The notes beneath the pieces are model-generated. The model was not told the origin of the DNA, ran no database searches, and saw only the letters and a program-made list of their open reading frames with translations. Position numbers and translations under genes: made by a program. This document shows positions 55,101-64,000 of a stretch of DNA of 64,000 bases, piece by piece. This DNA comes from Syngnathus acus (lineage: Eukaryota; Chordata; Actinopteri; Syngnathiformes; Syngnathidae), in contig NC_051088.1 in NCBI RefSeq assembly GCF_901709675.1, positions 2,083,164 through 2,147,163 of the forward strand, in the 5' to 3' direction. Position 1 is the first letter of the stretch. Each line of letters starts with the position of its first letter.

Positions 55101-58100
55101 TGCGCCCTATAATGCAGTGGGTACTATGTGTGGATTAAATACAAAATAGGCTCCGCAATTGAGTCTGCGCCTTTTAACCCGAAGCGCCTTATAGTGCGGA
55201 AAATACGGCAATTTGCCCAGGTCCTGTAGATGTGGTTTGTAGAATAACCCAATTTTTTCAAAACCATAAGTGACTGAGCCGTGTTGCGTCGGCATGGAAG
55301 ATTTTGTGCAAAGAACCCATTCTATAGTAGAGGGCTGTCCTACATACTGTATTTTTCGGACTAAAAGTCGCTGCGTAATATACGTCGCATCACCCATAAA
55401 ATGCACAAAGTGAAAAAAACCCATAAGTCGCTCCGGAGTATAAGTCGCATTTTGGGGGAAATTTATTCGACAAAATCCAACACCAAGAACAGACATGAAC
55501 GAGCAACAACAGGCTAAACGATACAGTATGCTAACGTGACATAAACACAAACGAGAAGCTAAGAACAGGCCTGATGTAACAATAACAGTTATTCAAATAA
55601 CTATAACATAAATAACACCTTTATCAAACCATCTGTCACTCCAAATCATTAAAGCCATCGATCGAGTTGGTCCTTCTTTATGTAAACAAGTCAGCAGCGC
55701 GTTGCAGTTCAATTTTTTCTACAGGCCCATATAACAATATACACTGCTCAAAAAAATTAAAGGAACAGTTTTTTATCAGGGTATGGCATGAATTCAATTA
55801 CACTTTTCTGATAAGGTTTTGGTCAGGTGAGAGGGGGTTGTTAATCAGTTTCAGCTGCATTGGTGTTGATGGAATTAACAACAGGTGCACTAGAGGGGCA
55901 ACAACGAGGTGGTCCCCAAAACAGGACTGGTTTTGCAGGTGGAGGCCATTTCAAGTTCATCCCTCTTGATCTTTTTTAACTGGTTTTCCACAAGTGTTGG
56001 CTTTAGCTAGAGTCATTATCATGACTGGGAGCATGAGGCGATTTCTTAACCCTCCTGAAGTTGAGCAGATTCTCCAACTCCTCCAGGATGGCACATCCAT
56101 GCGTGCTGTTGCAAGAAGATTTGATGTGTATCCCAGTACAATCTCCAGAGCATGGAGGAGATTCCAGGAGGCAGGCAGTTACTCTAGGAGAGCTGGACAG
56201 GGCCGTAGACGGTCCTCATCCCATCAGCAGGACCGATATCTGCTGCTTTGTGCAAGGAGAAACAGGTTGAGCACTGCCCGAGCTCTACAGAATGACCTCC
56301 AGCAGGCTACTGGTGTGAATGTCTCTGTCCAAACAGTCAGAAACAGACTTCACGAGGGTGGCCTCAGAGCACGACGTCCTGTAGTGTACCCTGTGCTCAC
56401 TGCTCAGCACCGTGGAGCTCGATTGGCATTTGCCATAGAACACCAGAATTGGCAGGTCCGCCACTGGCGCCCTGTGCTTTTCATAGATGAGAGCGGGTTT
56501 ACCCTGAGCACCTGTGATAGACGTGAAAGGGTCTGGAGAAGCCAAGGAGAGCGCTATACTGCCTGCAACATCATTCAGCATGACCGGTTTGGTGGTGGGT
56601 CAGTGATGGTCTGGGGAGGCATTTCCATGGAGGGACGAACAGACCTCTACAGGCTAGAGAACGGCAGTCTGACTGCCATTAGGTATCGGGATGAAATCCT
56701 TGCACCCATGGTCAGACCCTACGCTGGTGCAGGAGGTCCTGGGTTCCTCCTGATCCACGACAATGCCCGGCCTCATGTGGCAGGAGTATGCAGACAGTAT
56801 CTGGAGGATGAAGGAATTGACACTATTGAATGGCCCTCACGATCACCCGATAGAACACCTCTAGGACATAATGTTTCAGTCCATCAGACGCCGCCAGGTT
56901 GCTCCTCAGACTTTACAGGAGCTCACTGATGCCCTTAGACAGATCTGGGAGGACATCCCACAAGACACCATCCGTCGTCTCATTAGGAGCATGCCGCGAC
57001 GTTGTCAAGCATGCATACAAGCACGTGGGGGCCACACAAGATATTGAAAATAATTTTGAGTTGCAGAAATTGAATTTAGGCAAAATGGACGAGCCTGCCA
57101 CATCATTTTTTCACTTCCATCAAAAGATGTGGCATCTTTTTGTTCCTGAGACATTAAACTGTTCATTTCAGCATAGATATCCAACATTTTTGTGTCACCA
57201 TTGAAATCTGATGTATTTTCAAAGTGTTCCTTTAATCTTTTTGAGCAGTGTATAAACTATGTATGAAATAACAATAATATAAACAACAATTTTATCGAAC
57301 CATCTGTGTCACTCCAAATCAATAAATCCATCAGAATCTTCGTCTTCCGTGTCACTTGGAAAAAAAAAAAAAACAGCTGTTGACGCCGGAAAGTCTACGT
57401 GCGCTGCGGACGTCAGACTGGATATATCAAATAAATGTAATATAAACAACAATTTTATCGAACCATCCGTGTCACTCCAAATCAATAAATTCATCAGAAT
57501 CTTTGTCTTCCGTGTCACTTGAAAAAAAAAAAAAAACACAGCTGTTGACACCGGAACTACGTGCCTGCTGACGTCAGACCAGACATATCAAATAAATGTA
57601 ATATAAACAACAATTTTAACGAACCATCCGTGTCACTCCAAATCACTAAATCCACCGGAATATTAATCCTCTGTGTCCAAAAAAACCCCCCAAAAAAACA
57701 GCTGTCGATTCCGGACCTACGTGCGCGCTGACGTCAGCCTCGTTGTCAGTTGGCGGCTCCAATTATTCCACAGATCTACATATATAACTATATTGTAGCG
57801 TTACCAAAGTACCAGGCAAGACATAGGTTTGATAACCGGCTCTTTATTTCACAAATCAAGAGCTCAACATGTGAGCCAACACACGCAAGCGCCCTGGCTC
57901 GCTCTTTCCGCACACCGCCCCCCTGCTGTCTTCACGTCCTCCCTAGAAAACCGGAAACTACTGAAGTCTAACAACATACACGTTGCTCATCTAAATAAAC
58001 TATATATCAAGTAACTATAACATAAATAACAAGTTTATCGAATAATCTGTGTCACTCCAAATCATTAAATCTCCCGACTTCGGAAGTCAGTGAATGGTAC

Positions 58101-61100
58101 TCATTGTCAGTGAGGCTCCAATTATTCCACAGCCATAGTGCGCCCTCATGCGGTTTAAAGTGAAAATAACATGTGAAATGATCAACTATACTAGTAAGTA
58201 AATAGTGTTAATGATCAAGTAAAAATTTGTGAAAAAATTCACATAAGTCGCTCCTGAGTATAAGTCGCCCCCCCACCCAAAGTATGAAAAAATACAGTAA
58301 ATATAACAAAAATATGTTACATTAGAGGTGTCTCGAACAGTATCTGTGATATTATGCACCTGAATCTCTTTCAGACAACGAATCAAAGGTATGTTCTATC
58401 ACGCCTACAACAGTTACCTGGACAACGCTTTCCCTTATGATGAGCTTCGCCCCCTCACCTGTGATGGTCAGGACACTTGGGGCAGGTGAAATCAAGGTTT
58501 CCTTCCAAGTGGCTGTTATTTTAAATCACCATAGTCACTGTTGCCTCTCTTTTTTTTTTTTCTCCAGTTTCTCACTGACGCTCATCGACGCACTTGATAC
58601 CTTGCTGGTGAGATTGGAAATGGCTATCCTGCATTGCTGAATCTTGTTCTTTTGTTCATTGACACTTGATACAGGCATGCATGTGTCAAGGTACTGGGAA
58701 ACCACACTGAGTTTCAGCGCGTGGCATCGCTTCTACAAGAAACAGTTGACTTTGACATTGACATCAATGCCTCTGTCTTTGAGACCAACATCAGAGGTTT
58801 GTACAAAAAATAAGAAGGGTAAATTCATCAATTAATAAAAAATAATGATAAATTAATTTAATAATTGATTATTCATTCAATTGACAATTTTGCCTCTCCA
58901 GTCTCCAAGACTCACTAATTAGCACCACTTGGAAATTTAGGAAATAATCCCTCCGATGACAGGTTTGCCTAGTGCAGGGGTGGGCAATTCTGGTCCTTTA
59001 CGGCCGGTGTCCTGCATATTTTCTATGTCACCCTGTTGCAACACACAATTATCAAGGTCTGCAGAAGCTGGATAACAATCCTGATCATTTGAATCAGGTG
59101 TGTTGCAGCAGGGAGACCTATAAAACATGCAGGTCCCTCCAGGGCCGGAATTGCCCACCCCTGGCCTTTTAGTTCTATCTAAATCAGGATGAAAATATCT
59201 TCATCAAGCAGACTGAGCGGGAATTGATCCCACGCAAGTCAGGCGAGTGTACCCCTACAACAGAGGTTTTGTCGCGGGCCACATTGCTGTTATAGTTCCT
59301 TCGGCAGCCATTTATGACTGCCATCGCCTGTTATTATATACAGTTTAGGCTACACAACAAACTGATGAATAACTAGTTTTCAAATCTGAGACTAGTAAAA
59401 ACTGGTCAAATATCTAAAGCTGAATTGTAATCAAAATTGCGAGCAATATATCTATATTTGTGAACAAGTGAAGACAATTTTTGTAATTTTAGTATTGACT
59501 TGTATTGACACAAGTCGATGCACAATTTGTCTTTGCAGGCCACATAAAATGCTGTGGCAAGCTGTATCTGCCCGGAGGCCTTGTTTGACACCTATACCCG
59601 ACAGTTCAGGGGTGTCAAATTCATTTTTGTCGCGGGCTGCATCGTAGTCATTTTTTCCCTCGGAGGGCCATTATGATTGTCAACGTCTTCTATATACAGT
59701 ATAGGCTACAAAACAAACTGATGAATGACTATTTTTGAAATCAAAGATCAAAATATTTTAAAACTACGAATGGTAATGAAAATTGCAAGCAATATCTTTG
59801 AATACCGTAATTTTCGGACTATAAGTCGCACCGGAGTATAAGTCGCACCAGCCATAAAATGCCCAAAAAAGTGAAAAAAACCCATATATATGTATGTAAG
59901 TCGCTCCTGAGTATAAGTCGCCCCCCCACCCAAACTATGAAAAAAAAACGCGACTTATAGTCCGAAAATTACGGTATATAATTTTAGTGTTTTTTTTTAA
60001 AGTGAAGGCAATTCATAATTTTAATGATTGCACAAAGTTGATGCAAAATTTGTCTTTGCGGGCCACATAAAATTATGTGGCGGGCCGTATCTGGCCCCCG
60101 GACCTTGAGTTTGACACACATGCCCTACACCAGGGGTGGCCAACCCGCGGCTCGCGAGCCGCATGCGGCTCTTTGCCGGGTTTCATGCGGCTCCTTTACG
60201 TTCGGCTCGCGAGCCGCATGCGGCTCCTTGCCGGGTTTCATGCGGCTCCTTTACGTTCATATCAACATTTGTGGGTTTATTTGTTTGTTTGTTTGTTTGT
60301 TTTTGTGCGTGTTCGCTTCGCTTGAGTTCAATATGGTATTTTCGTCAAACGCTGCATGTTCGCTTCGCTTGAGTTCAATATGGTATTTTCGTCAAACGCG
60401 CATGCGCATGAGGTGAAATCCCGCAAAGGAGGAGGGGCAAACCCATTCGGGGGGGGGGGGCTGTGGCTCTTTGCGGTACACAGTAAAAAAATGTGGCTCT
60501 TAGTCTCTGACTGGTTGGCCACCCCTGCCCTACACCAGCGGTGGCCAACCCGCGGCTCGCGAGCCGCATGCGGCTCTTTGGCTAGTTTCATGCGGCTCTT
60601 TTACGTTCATATCAACATTTGTGTTTATTTTTCGTGCGTATTTGCTTCGCTTGAATTCAATATGGTATTTTGGTCAAACGCGCATGCGCGTGAGGTGAAA
60701 TCCCGCAAAGGAGGAGGGACAAACAGAGCGATTGGTTTTGCTGGCTTTTTAATGGATGGCGACTGTGACTACGAGGGCCCATTAGGTCCAGAAAAGCTGA
60801 CAAGACGCTTGCCAAAATGGCAAGGAAATAATGCACAGCTAAACGAATATATGACGATGAACACAGGACGTTTTTAACAGAGTTAAAGTTGTTTTTTGTT
60901 GAACGCTATGGCAAGCCATTCTGCCTGATATGTCGGACGTCATCCAGAATGTCTAGGACAATCTTTGTTGCATCTCTGATCAGTGCCCTCCTTATTTAGG
61001 CAGAAGGTTTAGAGCAGGGGTGCAGTTTGCTCCCAGAGTTGCAACTAGGTAGTTTGACTAAGAAAGCTGCAGAGGCATCAAAGCCTGTGAATATAATGCT

Positions 61101-64000
61101 TTTCTCTGTCCTTCAGTGGTGGGAGGTCTCCTGTCTGCCCACCTCCTCTCAGGCCGGGCTGGAGTGCAGCTGGAACCTGGCTGGCCTTGTTCAGGACCAC
61201 TCCTGAGGATGGCAGAGGACGCTGCCAGAAAACTGCTACCTGGTACTAAACATGCACACAAAGTTATGTTAAAAACTTTGTCTTAGTTCACAGGTGTCAA
61301 GCTCTAGTCCTCGGGGCCGCGTTCCAACATGTTTTCCAAGATTCCCTCGTTAAGTGCACCTGCGTGAAAAGTTTTAGCTCCTGCAGAACGTGAAGGTGGC
61401 TAAAACTTTTCACGCAGGTGCACTTAACGAGGGTAATTTGGAAAACATATTGGAACGCGGCCCCTCGAGGACTGGAGGTCGACACCCCTGTCTTAGTTGA
61501 ACAACAGAACATTTTGAAGCTCAAAAAAATAACTCCCCATCAAGCCACATTGTACCCATATATTCCAGCTTTCGAGACTCCCACTGGAATGCCATATGGC
61601 ACAGTCAACCTGCTGCGAGGTGTCAGTCCCACCGAGACACCAGTCACCTGCACTGCTGGCGTAGGAACCTTCATCCTGGAATTCGCCACACTGAGCCGAC
61701 TTACGGGCAATGTTACATTTGAGGACACTGCACGCCGGGCGCTGAGGGCTCTGTGGAAGACCAGGTCGGACATCGGACTGGTAAATGTGAAACGTGCAGG
61801 CAGAATCAGTGATGTAAATGCAGTGATTTAGTAGTGTGAGGTGACAAAAAAGTGGACATAAACAACAACAAACCATTTCATCTCTCCCCATAGCAATCAT
61901 CACTGGCTGAAATTAGTTGAACCCCGGAACTCGGCGCTAATGTGCTCCGAAAGGAGCGTCGAGAGGCGATGCAGTCGAGTTTTGAAGCAATTTGTCTAAT
62001 TTTGTCTAAAACAGAACACAAAACCACAAAAAGCAATGAAAATACAATCCAGCAAAAGCTTGGAGCACAGCTTTAAGTGGTCCGTATGAGGCCCTTGACA
62101 CAAGTTGGACATTCAAAAGACAAAAAAATGAGCTTGAATTAAATTAAACGTTACAAAATAACACTATTTACTATACACAAAACATACTTACCCATGGTAG
62201 AAGAGCTAAAGTCCTGTAAACAATGTCCCTAAAGGGAATAAATGTGAACAAAAGGATGGTTGTTGGTTACGAATAAAGTAGATTTCTTTTTACACGGTTG
62301 TTATTGCTTTGAACTCTACTCTTCAGCATGAACCCCCGTGATCTTGTGGTCTCACCTGTGCAGCTTTCCGGACACAGAGCGCACACGCCTGCAGTTGGGC
62401 GTTACAATGGTTTCAAACCCACTAAACAACAACGCCAACAAGCAGCATGTGACCATAGTATGAACTGTAGAATTCGTAGTTACGTAAAAATTGAGTAAGG
62501 TGGGTCGGATCCCGAAACTTTGTTCGAAATCAGAGGCGTGATTTTCCGACATTTTGCACATTGAACATTGAATATGTCGATTACTGAGGCGGTCGAGTTG
62601 CGGGGTTCTACTGTATTTACTTTCTACCCCGAGGTACAGTACCCATTCCAACCACTGTGCTTGCTGCCACAACGTGAGGTTTGAATCTGTCATTAGTGAT
62701 TCTGTTAAATTTAGATTATTATAAAACTAAGATTAAGACAAAATTGGTATAAAATCTAAGAACAATGACACTTGCAGCTGGTTCTGGGCGATAATTGGAT
62801 GTCAGTGTCGGAATTGATATCAATAGAAAATACATTCGATTAAAATCTTTTATATAAAAAAAAAAAGGGAACAACGCCAGAATGCAAATCCCATCCCAGC
62901 ATTATGTATGTTGTAGGCAAATGAATATGTATTGGATTGTATGATATGAAATAGTATATTTATATTGAGAAACATCTTTCAGTCATATCGCCCAGCCCTG
63001 TGAAGCACATTGTCTAAAAAGGCATTTATTTAATCTTTATATTAGCGGCCACTTTATTTGGCTTGTATTTATTTGGTGTAATACACCAAATCACATACGT
63101 ATATGTGATTAAATAAAATAACCTAAATTCTGCCTTTTTTCCCCCAGGTCCCTCTTTTGAATAGTTGAAAAAGAATCAATATCTATATCTCAGTCTGTCT
63201 GCTTTATTGTCAATTTCTTCACATGCCAAGACACTCAAAGAAATCGAAATTACGTTCTAGCAACAAATATAAAATACTATATTGTGATACTTTTGTCCTT
63301 ATGCCCGATTTGTGGACCCTGTGGAGGTTTTTTGTGTGTTTTGGGGTGTTTTTCTAGGTATTGAGGGGGGCTGTGTGGCAGCCCTCGGGATAATTTACAA
63401 TATTTAGGCCTCTCACCAGTTGGGCTGCTGTTACTTTTTTCCCCCCTTTGTTATTGTCTTTGTTGCTTTGCTTTGATGACTTTTAACTTTCGCACTTACT
63501 GGATTTCTTTATGGCGCCGTTGTGTCAGCCTTTTCTGGAAGCCTATTGAATTGCGCTCATTTAATCAGTATGTCTTTTATATACCCACTTTGTGGTATGA
63601 ATGCTGCTGGAAACCCGAATTTCTCCCCGGGGATCAATAAAGTATCTGTCTCTCTGGGTGAGAGAGAATGAGAGGGAAGGGCTCTCTCTCTCTCTCTCTC
63701 GCTCTCTCTCGCTCTCTCTCTCGCTCTCTTCTTCCAACGGCATATAATCATTTACTCTATATGCCTGTAGATAACTAGAAAGCTTAAAAAAGTATGATGT
63801 TGCTGTTCCTTCCTTGGAATAAATGTCAGGCTAAAAAGCCGAAGGAAAACCAAATCACGTGCTGACATTTATTTGAAAGACAAATCATTGTCATTTTGGG
63901 CTTGTAGGTGGGCAACCACATTGATGTGGTCTCCCAAAAGTGGATGGCTCAGGATGCAGGCATCGGTGCGGGCGTGGACTCTTATTTTGAGTACTTGGTG
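52055..64000 (+). CDS. edem2: ER degradation-enhancing alpha-mannosidase-like protein 2, 5' part, seven exons
   Basis: Exons 52055-52146, 58375-58485, 58568-58607, 58691-58796, 61117-61242, 61569-61780 and 63908 to the window edge join without a frame error into 260 codons. The start [19 protein letters not shown] is a signal peptide. GH47 landmarks follow in order: [55 protein letters not shown] (acidic catalytic-site residue), [29 protein letters not shown] and [20 protein letters not shown]2 acts in the ER, where it starts mannose trimming on misfolded glycoproteins bound for degradation. The sequence matches EDEM2 rather than EDEM1 or EDEM3 at the [11 protein letters not shown] block. The 3' half lies beyond 64000. 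Confidence 0.95.
52147..53597. other. edem2 intron 1, left part
   Basis: Mostly unassigned AT-rich sequence. Around 53325-53425 the text CACTCAAAGCGCTTGACACT with CACTCACCTACTGATGATAG resembles a worn fish repeat of the L2/SINE-tail type. Confidence 0.4.
53938..54643 (+). mobile_element. 706-bp hAT-like MITE, copy 2
   Basis: It begins TAGGGGTGTAAATCGCGGG, ends GAATCGTTACACCCCTA, and is flanked by GTAATATG (53930-53937 and 54644-54651). It is the same element as 45719-46419 in reverse orientation. It is nested in the 53598-55208 element. Confidence 0.93.
54791..55006 (+). pseudogene. Possible transposase C-terminal scrap
   Basis: The frame reads [19 protein letters not shown] and [20 protein letters not shown]. 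The acidic end is matched on the minus strand at about 57310-57350 ([14 protein letters not shown]), so both elements seem to come from one transposase family. I cannot name the family with confidence; pogo/Tigger is the best guess. Confidence 0.45.
55742..57250 (+). mobile_element. Tc1/mariner element with short terminal repeats
   Basis: Ends CACTGCTCAAAAAAATTAAA and its near reverse complement, with TA at 55740-55741 and 57251-57252. It is 1509 bp. Unlike the other two Tc1 copies, the terminal repeats are only about 25-30 bp. Confidence 0.92.
55994..57048 (+). pseudogene. Tc1-like transposase lacking its third catalytic acid
   Basis: The probable true start is the Met at about 56021 ([20 protein letters not shown]). 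Helix-turn-helix: [20 protein letters not shown]. The first Asp is in [10 protein letters not shown] and the second in [15 protein letters not shown]. Then SRSPDRTPL runs into a frame shift at about 56865. In relatives this place holds the Glu in a PIEHVWD-type block, and here roughly 13 bases including that codon appear to be missing. The rest ([20 protein letters not shown] and [15 protein letters not shown]) continues in another frame to 57048. It is inactive for this reason alone. Confidence 0.88.
57265..57760. repeat. ~162-bp tandem repeats
   Basis: Units beginning near AAACAACAATTTTATCGAAC start at about 57281, 57443 and 57604, each with a CGTGTCACTTG run into poly-A and CAGCTGTTGAC. 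Related units lie at about 55600 and 58030 on either side of later insertions. Confidence 0.88.
57794..57998. mobile_element. 205-bp insertion with 7-bp flanking repeats (possible solo LTR)
   Basis: ACTATAT lies on both sides (57787-57793 and 57999-58005). The insert starts TGTAGCGTTACC, has TTTATTTCAC and ends CATCTAAATAA. It could be a solo LTR or a small transposon. AT-rich flanks make the duplication only suggestive. Confidence 0.35.
58375..58485 (+). CDS. edem2: edem2 exon 2
   Basis: After CTCTTTCAG it reads [20 protein letters not shown] and [16 protein letters not shown]. The donor is GTGAAA. This is the start of the GH47 domain. Confidence 0.95.
58568..58607 (+). CDS. edem2: edem2 exon 3 (40 nt)
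   Basis: This very short exon lies between TTTTCTCCAG and GTGAGA. It completes a Ser codon and encodes [13 protein letters not shown]. Confidence 0.93.
58691..58796 (+). CDS. edem2: edem2 exon 4
   Basis: After TGTGTCAAG it reads [35 protein letters not shown], then one base of a Val codon. The donor is GTTTGT. NHT is a potential glycosylation site. Confidence 0.94.
58975..59163. mobile_element. Palindromic hAT MITE in edem2 intron 4
   Basis: Ends CAGGGGTGGGCAATTCTGG and CCGGAATTGCCCACCCCTG. The core TTTGAATCAGGTGTGTTG is shared with 42351-42564. The 8-bp flanks (GCCTAGTG and GCCTTTTA) agree only partly. Confidence 0.85.
59261..59596 (+). mobile_element. hAT MITE, junction cluster element 1
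   Basis: Starts CAGAGGTTTTGTCGCGGGCC and ends GGCCTTGTTTGACACC plus TATA. It shares its body with the next element (ATTATATACAGTTTAGGCTA versus TATATACAGTATAGGCTAC). The flanking 8-mers are CCCTACAA on the left and CCCGACAG on the right. Confidence 0.72.
59607..60122 (+). mobile_element. hAT MITE, junction cluster element 2, with a nested MITE
   Basis: Starts CAGGGGTGTCAAATTCATTT and ends CCTTGAGTTTGACACACATG. It is followed by CCCTACAC; the sequence before it is CCCGACAG plus TT. A 170-bp TA-flanked MITE sits inside. Confidence 0.8.
59805..59974. mobile_element. 170-bp TA-flanked MITE
   Basis: Ends CCGTAATTTTCGGACTATAA and its reverse complement, TA at 59803-59804 and 59975-59976. The TCGGACTATAAGTCGC motif is shared with the 55347-58297 element, so it is a small relative of that family. 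Confidence 0.93.
60131..60527 (+). mobile_element. hAT MITE, junction cluster element 3
   Basis: Starts CAGGGGTGGCCAACCCGCGG, ends CTGGTTGGCCACCCCTG, flanked by perfect CCCTACAC (60123-60130 and 60528-60535). Inside, a ~57-bp segment (GGCTCGCGAGCCGCATGCGG) and a ~46-bp segment (GTTCGCTTCGCTTGAGTTCA) are each tandemly doubled. Confidence 0.93.
60536..60965 (+). mobile_element. Related hAT element, junction cluster element 4, right end lost
   Basis: Starts CAGCGGTGGCCAACCCGCGG directly at the second CCCTACAC. It goes further into coding sequence than element 3: [16 protein letters not shown] and, past a stop, [10 protein letters not shown]-like text (NAMASH... in the shifted frame). No right terminus was found. 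After about 60965 the text looks like a Tc1 scrap (CATCTCTGATCAGTGCCCTC). Confidence 0.72.
61117..61242 (+). CDS. edem2: edem2 exon 5
   Basis: After TCTGTCCTTCAG it reads [39 protein letters not shown] and LLP, ending one base into Ala. The donor is GTACTA. Confidence 0.94.
61289..61490. mobile_element. Palindromic hAT MITE in edem2 intron 5
   Basis: Flanked by TCTTAGTT (61281-61288 and 61491-61498). Ends CACAGGTGTCAAGC and GGTCGACACCCCTG pair, and the arms match over about 90 bp around a short centre. It lies 78 bp before exon 6. Confidence 0.92.
61569..61780 (+). CDS. edem2: edem2 exon 6
   Basis: After CATATATTCCAG it reads [40 protein letters not shown] and [10 protein letters not shown]. 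The donor is GTAAAT. It contains conserved GH47 active-site blocks. Confidence 0.95.
61781..63184. other. edem2 intron 6, unassigned
   Basis: AT-rich sequence with no coding match or paired element ends recognised. Confidence 0.35.
63185..63256 (-). mobile_element. Short LINE 3' tail (family of 34735-37995)
   Basis: CTGCTTTATTGTCAATTTCT followed by CACATGCCAAGACACTCAAA is the reverse complement of that family's 3' end, in worn form. Confidence 0.7.
63330..63660 (+). mobile_element. 3' end of another fish LINE
   Basis: It ends AATTTCTCCCCGGGGATCAA then TAAAGTATCTGTCTCTC, a 3' end commonly seen in fish LINEs. The left limit is uncertain. No coding part is present. Confidence 0.55.
63681..63729. 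repeat. (TC)n microsatellite
   Basis: A run of CT units with a few CG interruptions. The long Arg/Glu-rich frames over it are artefacts of the repeat. Confidence 0.95.
63908..64000 (+). CDS. edem2: edem2 exon 7, cut by the window edge
   Basis: After GGGCTTGTAG it reads [20 protein letters not shown] and [11 protein letters not shown] to the last base, all in phase 0. Confidence 0.94.
   Translation, partial: MGNHIDVVSQKWMAQDAGIGAGVDSYFEYLV

Larger units (their letters stand above)
53598..55208 (+). mobile_element. TA-flanked element with CCGTATTTTCCGC ends
   Basis: Left end CCGTATTTTCCGCACCATAA; right end, reverse-complemented, CCGTATTTTCCGCACTATAA. TA lies before it at 53596-53597, and after it stands CA (55209-55210), a mutated TA. 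It holds a duplicated segment (ATCTGTAAAGTTGTTTTG at 53704 and 53875) and a nested MITE (53938-54643). A short + frame at 54791-55006 ends in an acidic TEDEDLDGF tail. The ends group it with the pogo-like and 55347 elements. Confidence 0.82.
55347..58297 (-). mobile_element. TA-flanked element with TATTTTTCGGAC ends, hosting a Tc1 copy
   Basis: The left end CTGTATTTTTCGGAC with AAAAGTCGC and the right end (reverse-complemented CTGTATTTTTTCATAC, then GGCGACTTATACTCAGG) lie between TA pairs (55345-55346 and 58298-58299). Inside are a Tc1-like element (55742-57250), several ~162-bp repeats (57265-57760) and a 205-bp insertion (57794-57998). It fills most of edem2 intron 1's right half. Confidence 0.8.

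Noticed and set aside
61289-61490. Intronic hairpin as a microRNA gene
   Set aside because: Arms, TIR and the 8-bp duplication show a MITE; no separate evidence for processing.
63557-63751. Arg/Glu-rich frames
   Set aside because: They are produced by the TC microsatellite.
1-64000. Bacterial-type defence system, prophage or plasmid
   Set aside because: Spliced vertebrate genes and fish transposons throughout; no prokaryotic gene organisation.

Overview
The window is a piece of a vertebrate chromosome, almost certainly from a ray-finned (teleost) fish. It holds spliced genes with GT-AG introns. Its repeats are Rex3 and Rex1-like LINEs, L2 LINEs with an esterase-type ORF1, Tc1 elements with long terminal inverted repeats, and many hAT, pogo-like and Ty3/Gypsy copies. 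Most of the 64 kb is mobile DNA. No bacterial operon, CRISPR array, phage or plasmid is present.

Two host genes are readable, both on the + strand. The 3' half of drc7 (dynein regulatory complex subunit 7, a ciliary axoneme protein) runs from an exon at 11056 to a stop at 32103. Seven exons are visible, and the first two are separated by a 16-kb intron full of transposons. The 5' part of edem2 (ER degradation-enhancing alpha-mannosidase-like 2, a GH47 protein of ER-associated degradation) starts at 52055 and runs off the right edge. It also has seven exons in view, all in frame and with matching splice phases.

Layout: 1-11055 is presumably intron of drc7 (or intergenic) and holds Rex3, a broken hAT transposase gene, a hAT deletion derivative with perfect 8-bp target duplications, a pogo-like element hosting a Tc1 element, and a SINE. 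The 16-kb intron (11271-27319) holds a Rex3 fragment with a palindromic MITE inside, an L2 LINE split by a hAT element and a Rex1-like LINE, a second L2, and a near-complete Ty3/Gypsy element. The intergenic block 32104-52054 is a deep nest. A hAT element is interrupted by a second hAT, which holds a truncated LINE and a full LINE with an unbroken 991-codon ORF. Next come a decayed minus-strand Gypsy element invaded by Rex3 (itself invaded twice), a pogo-like element, a 701-bp MITE and a Tc1 element split by two retroelements. edem2 intron 1 carries two large elements with TA target duplications. edem2 intron 4 carries a row of hAT MITEs whose junctions share nearly the same 8-mer.

I did not find a new biological system. 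The strongest signals are the intact LINE, the apparent serial hAT insertion into one target site, an inverted pair of ~700-bp MITEs flanking the start of edem2, and a long TG repeat just upstream of a drc7 splice acceptor. Family names rest on motif recognition and memory, not on database searches.
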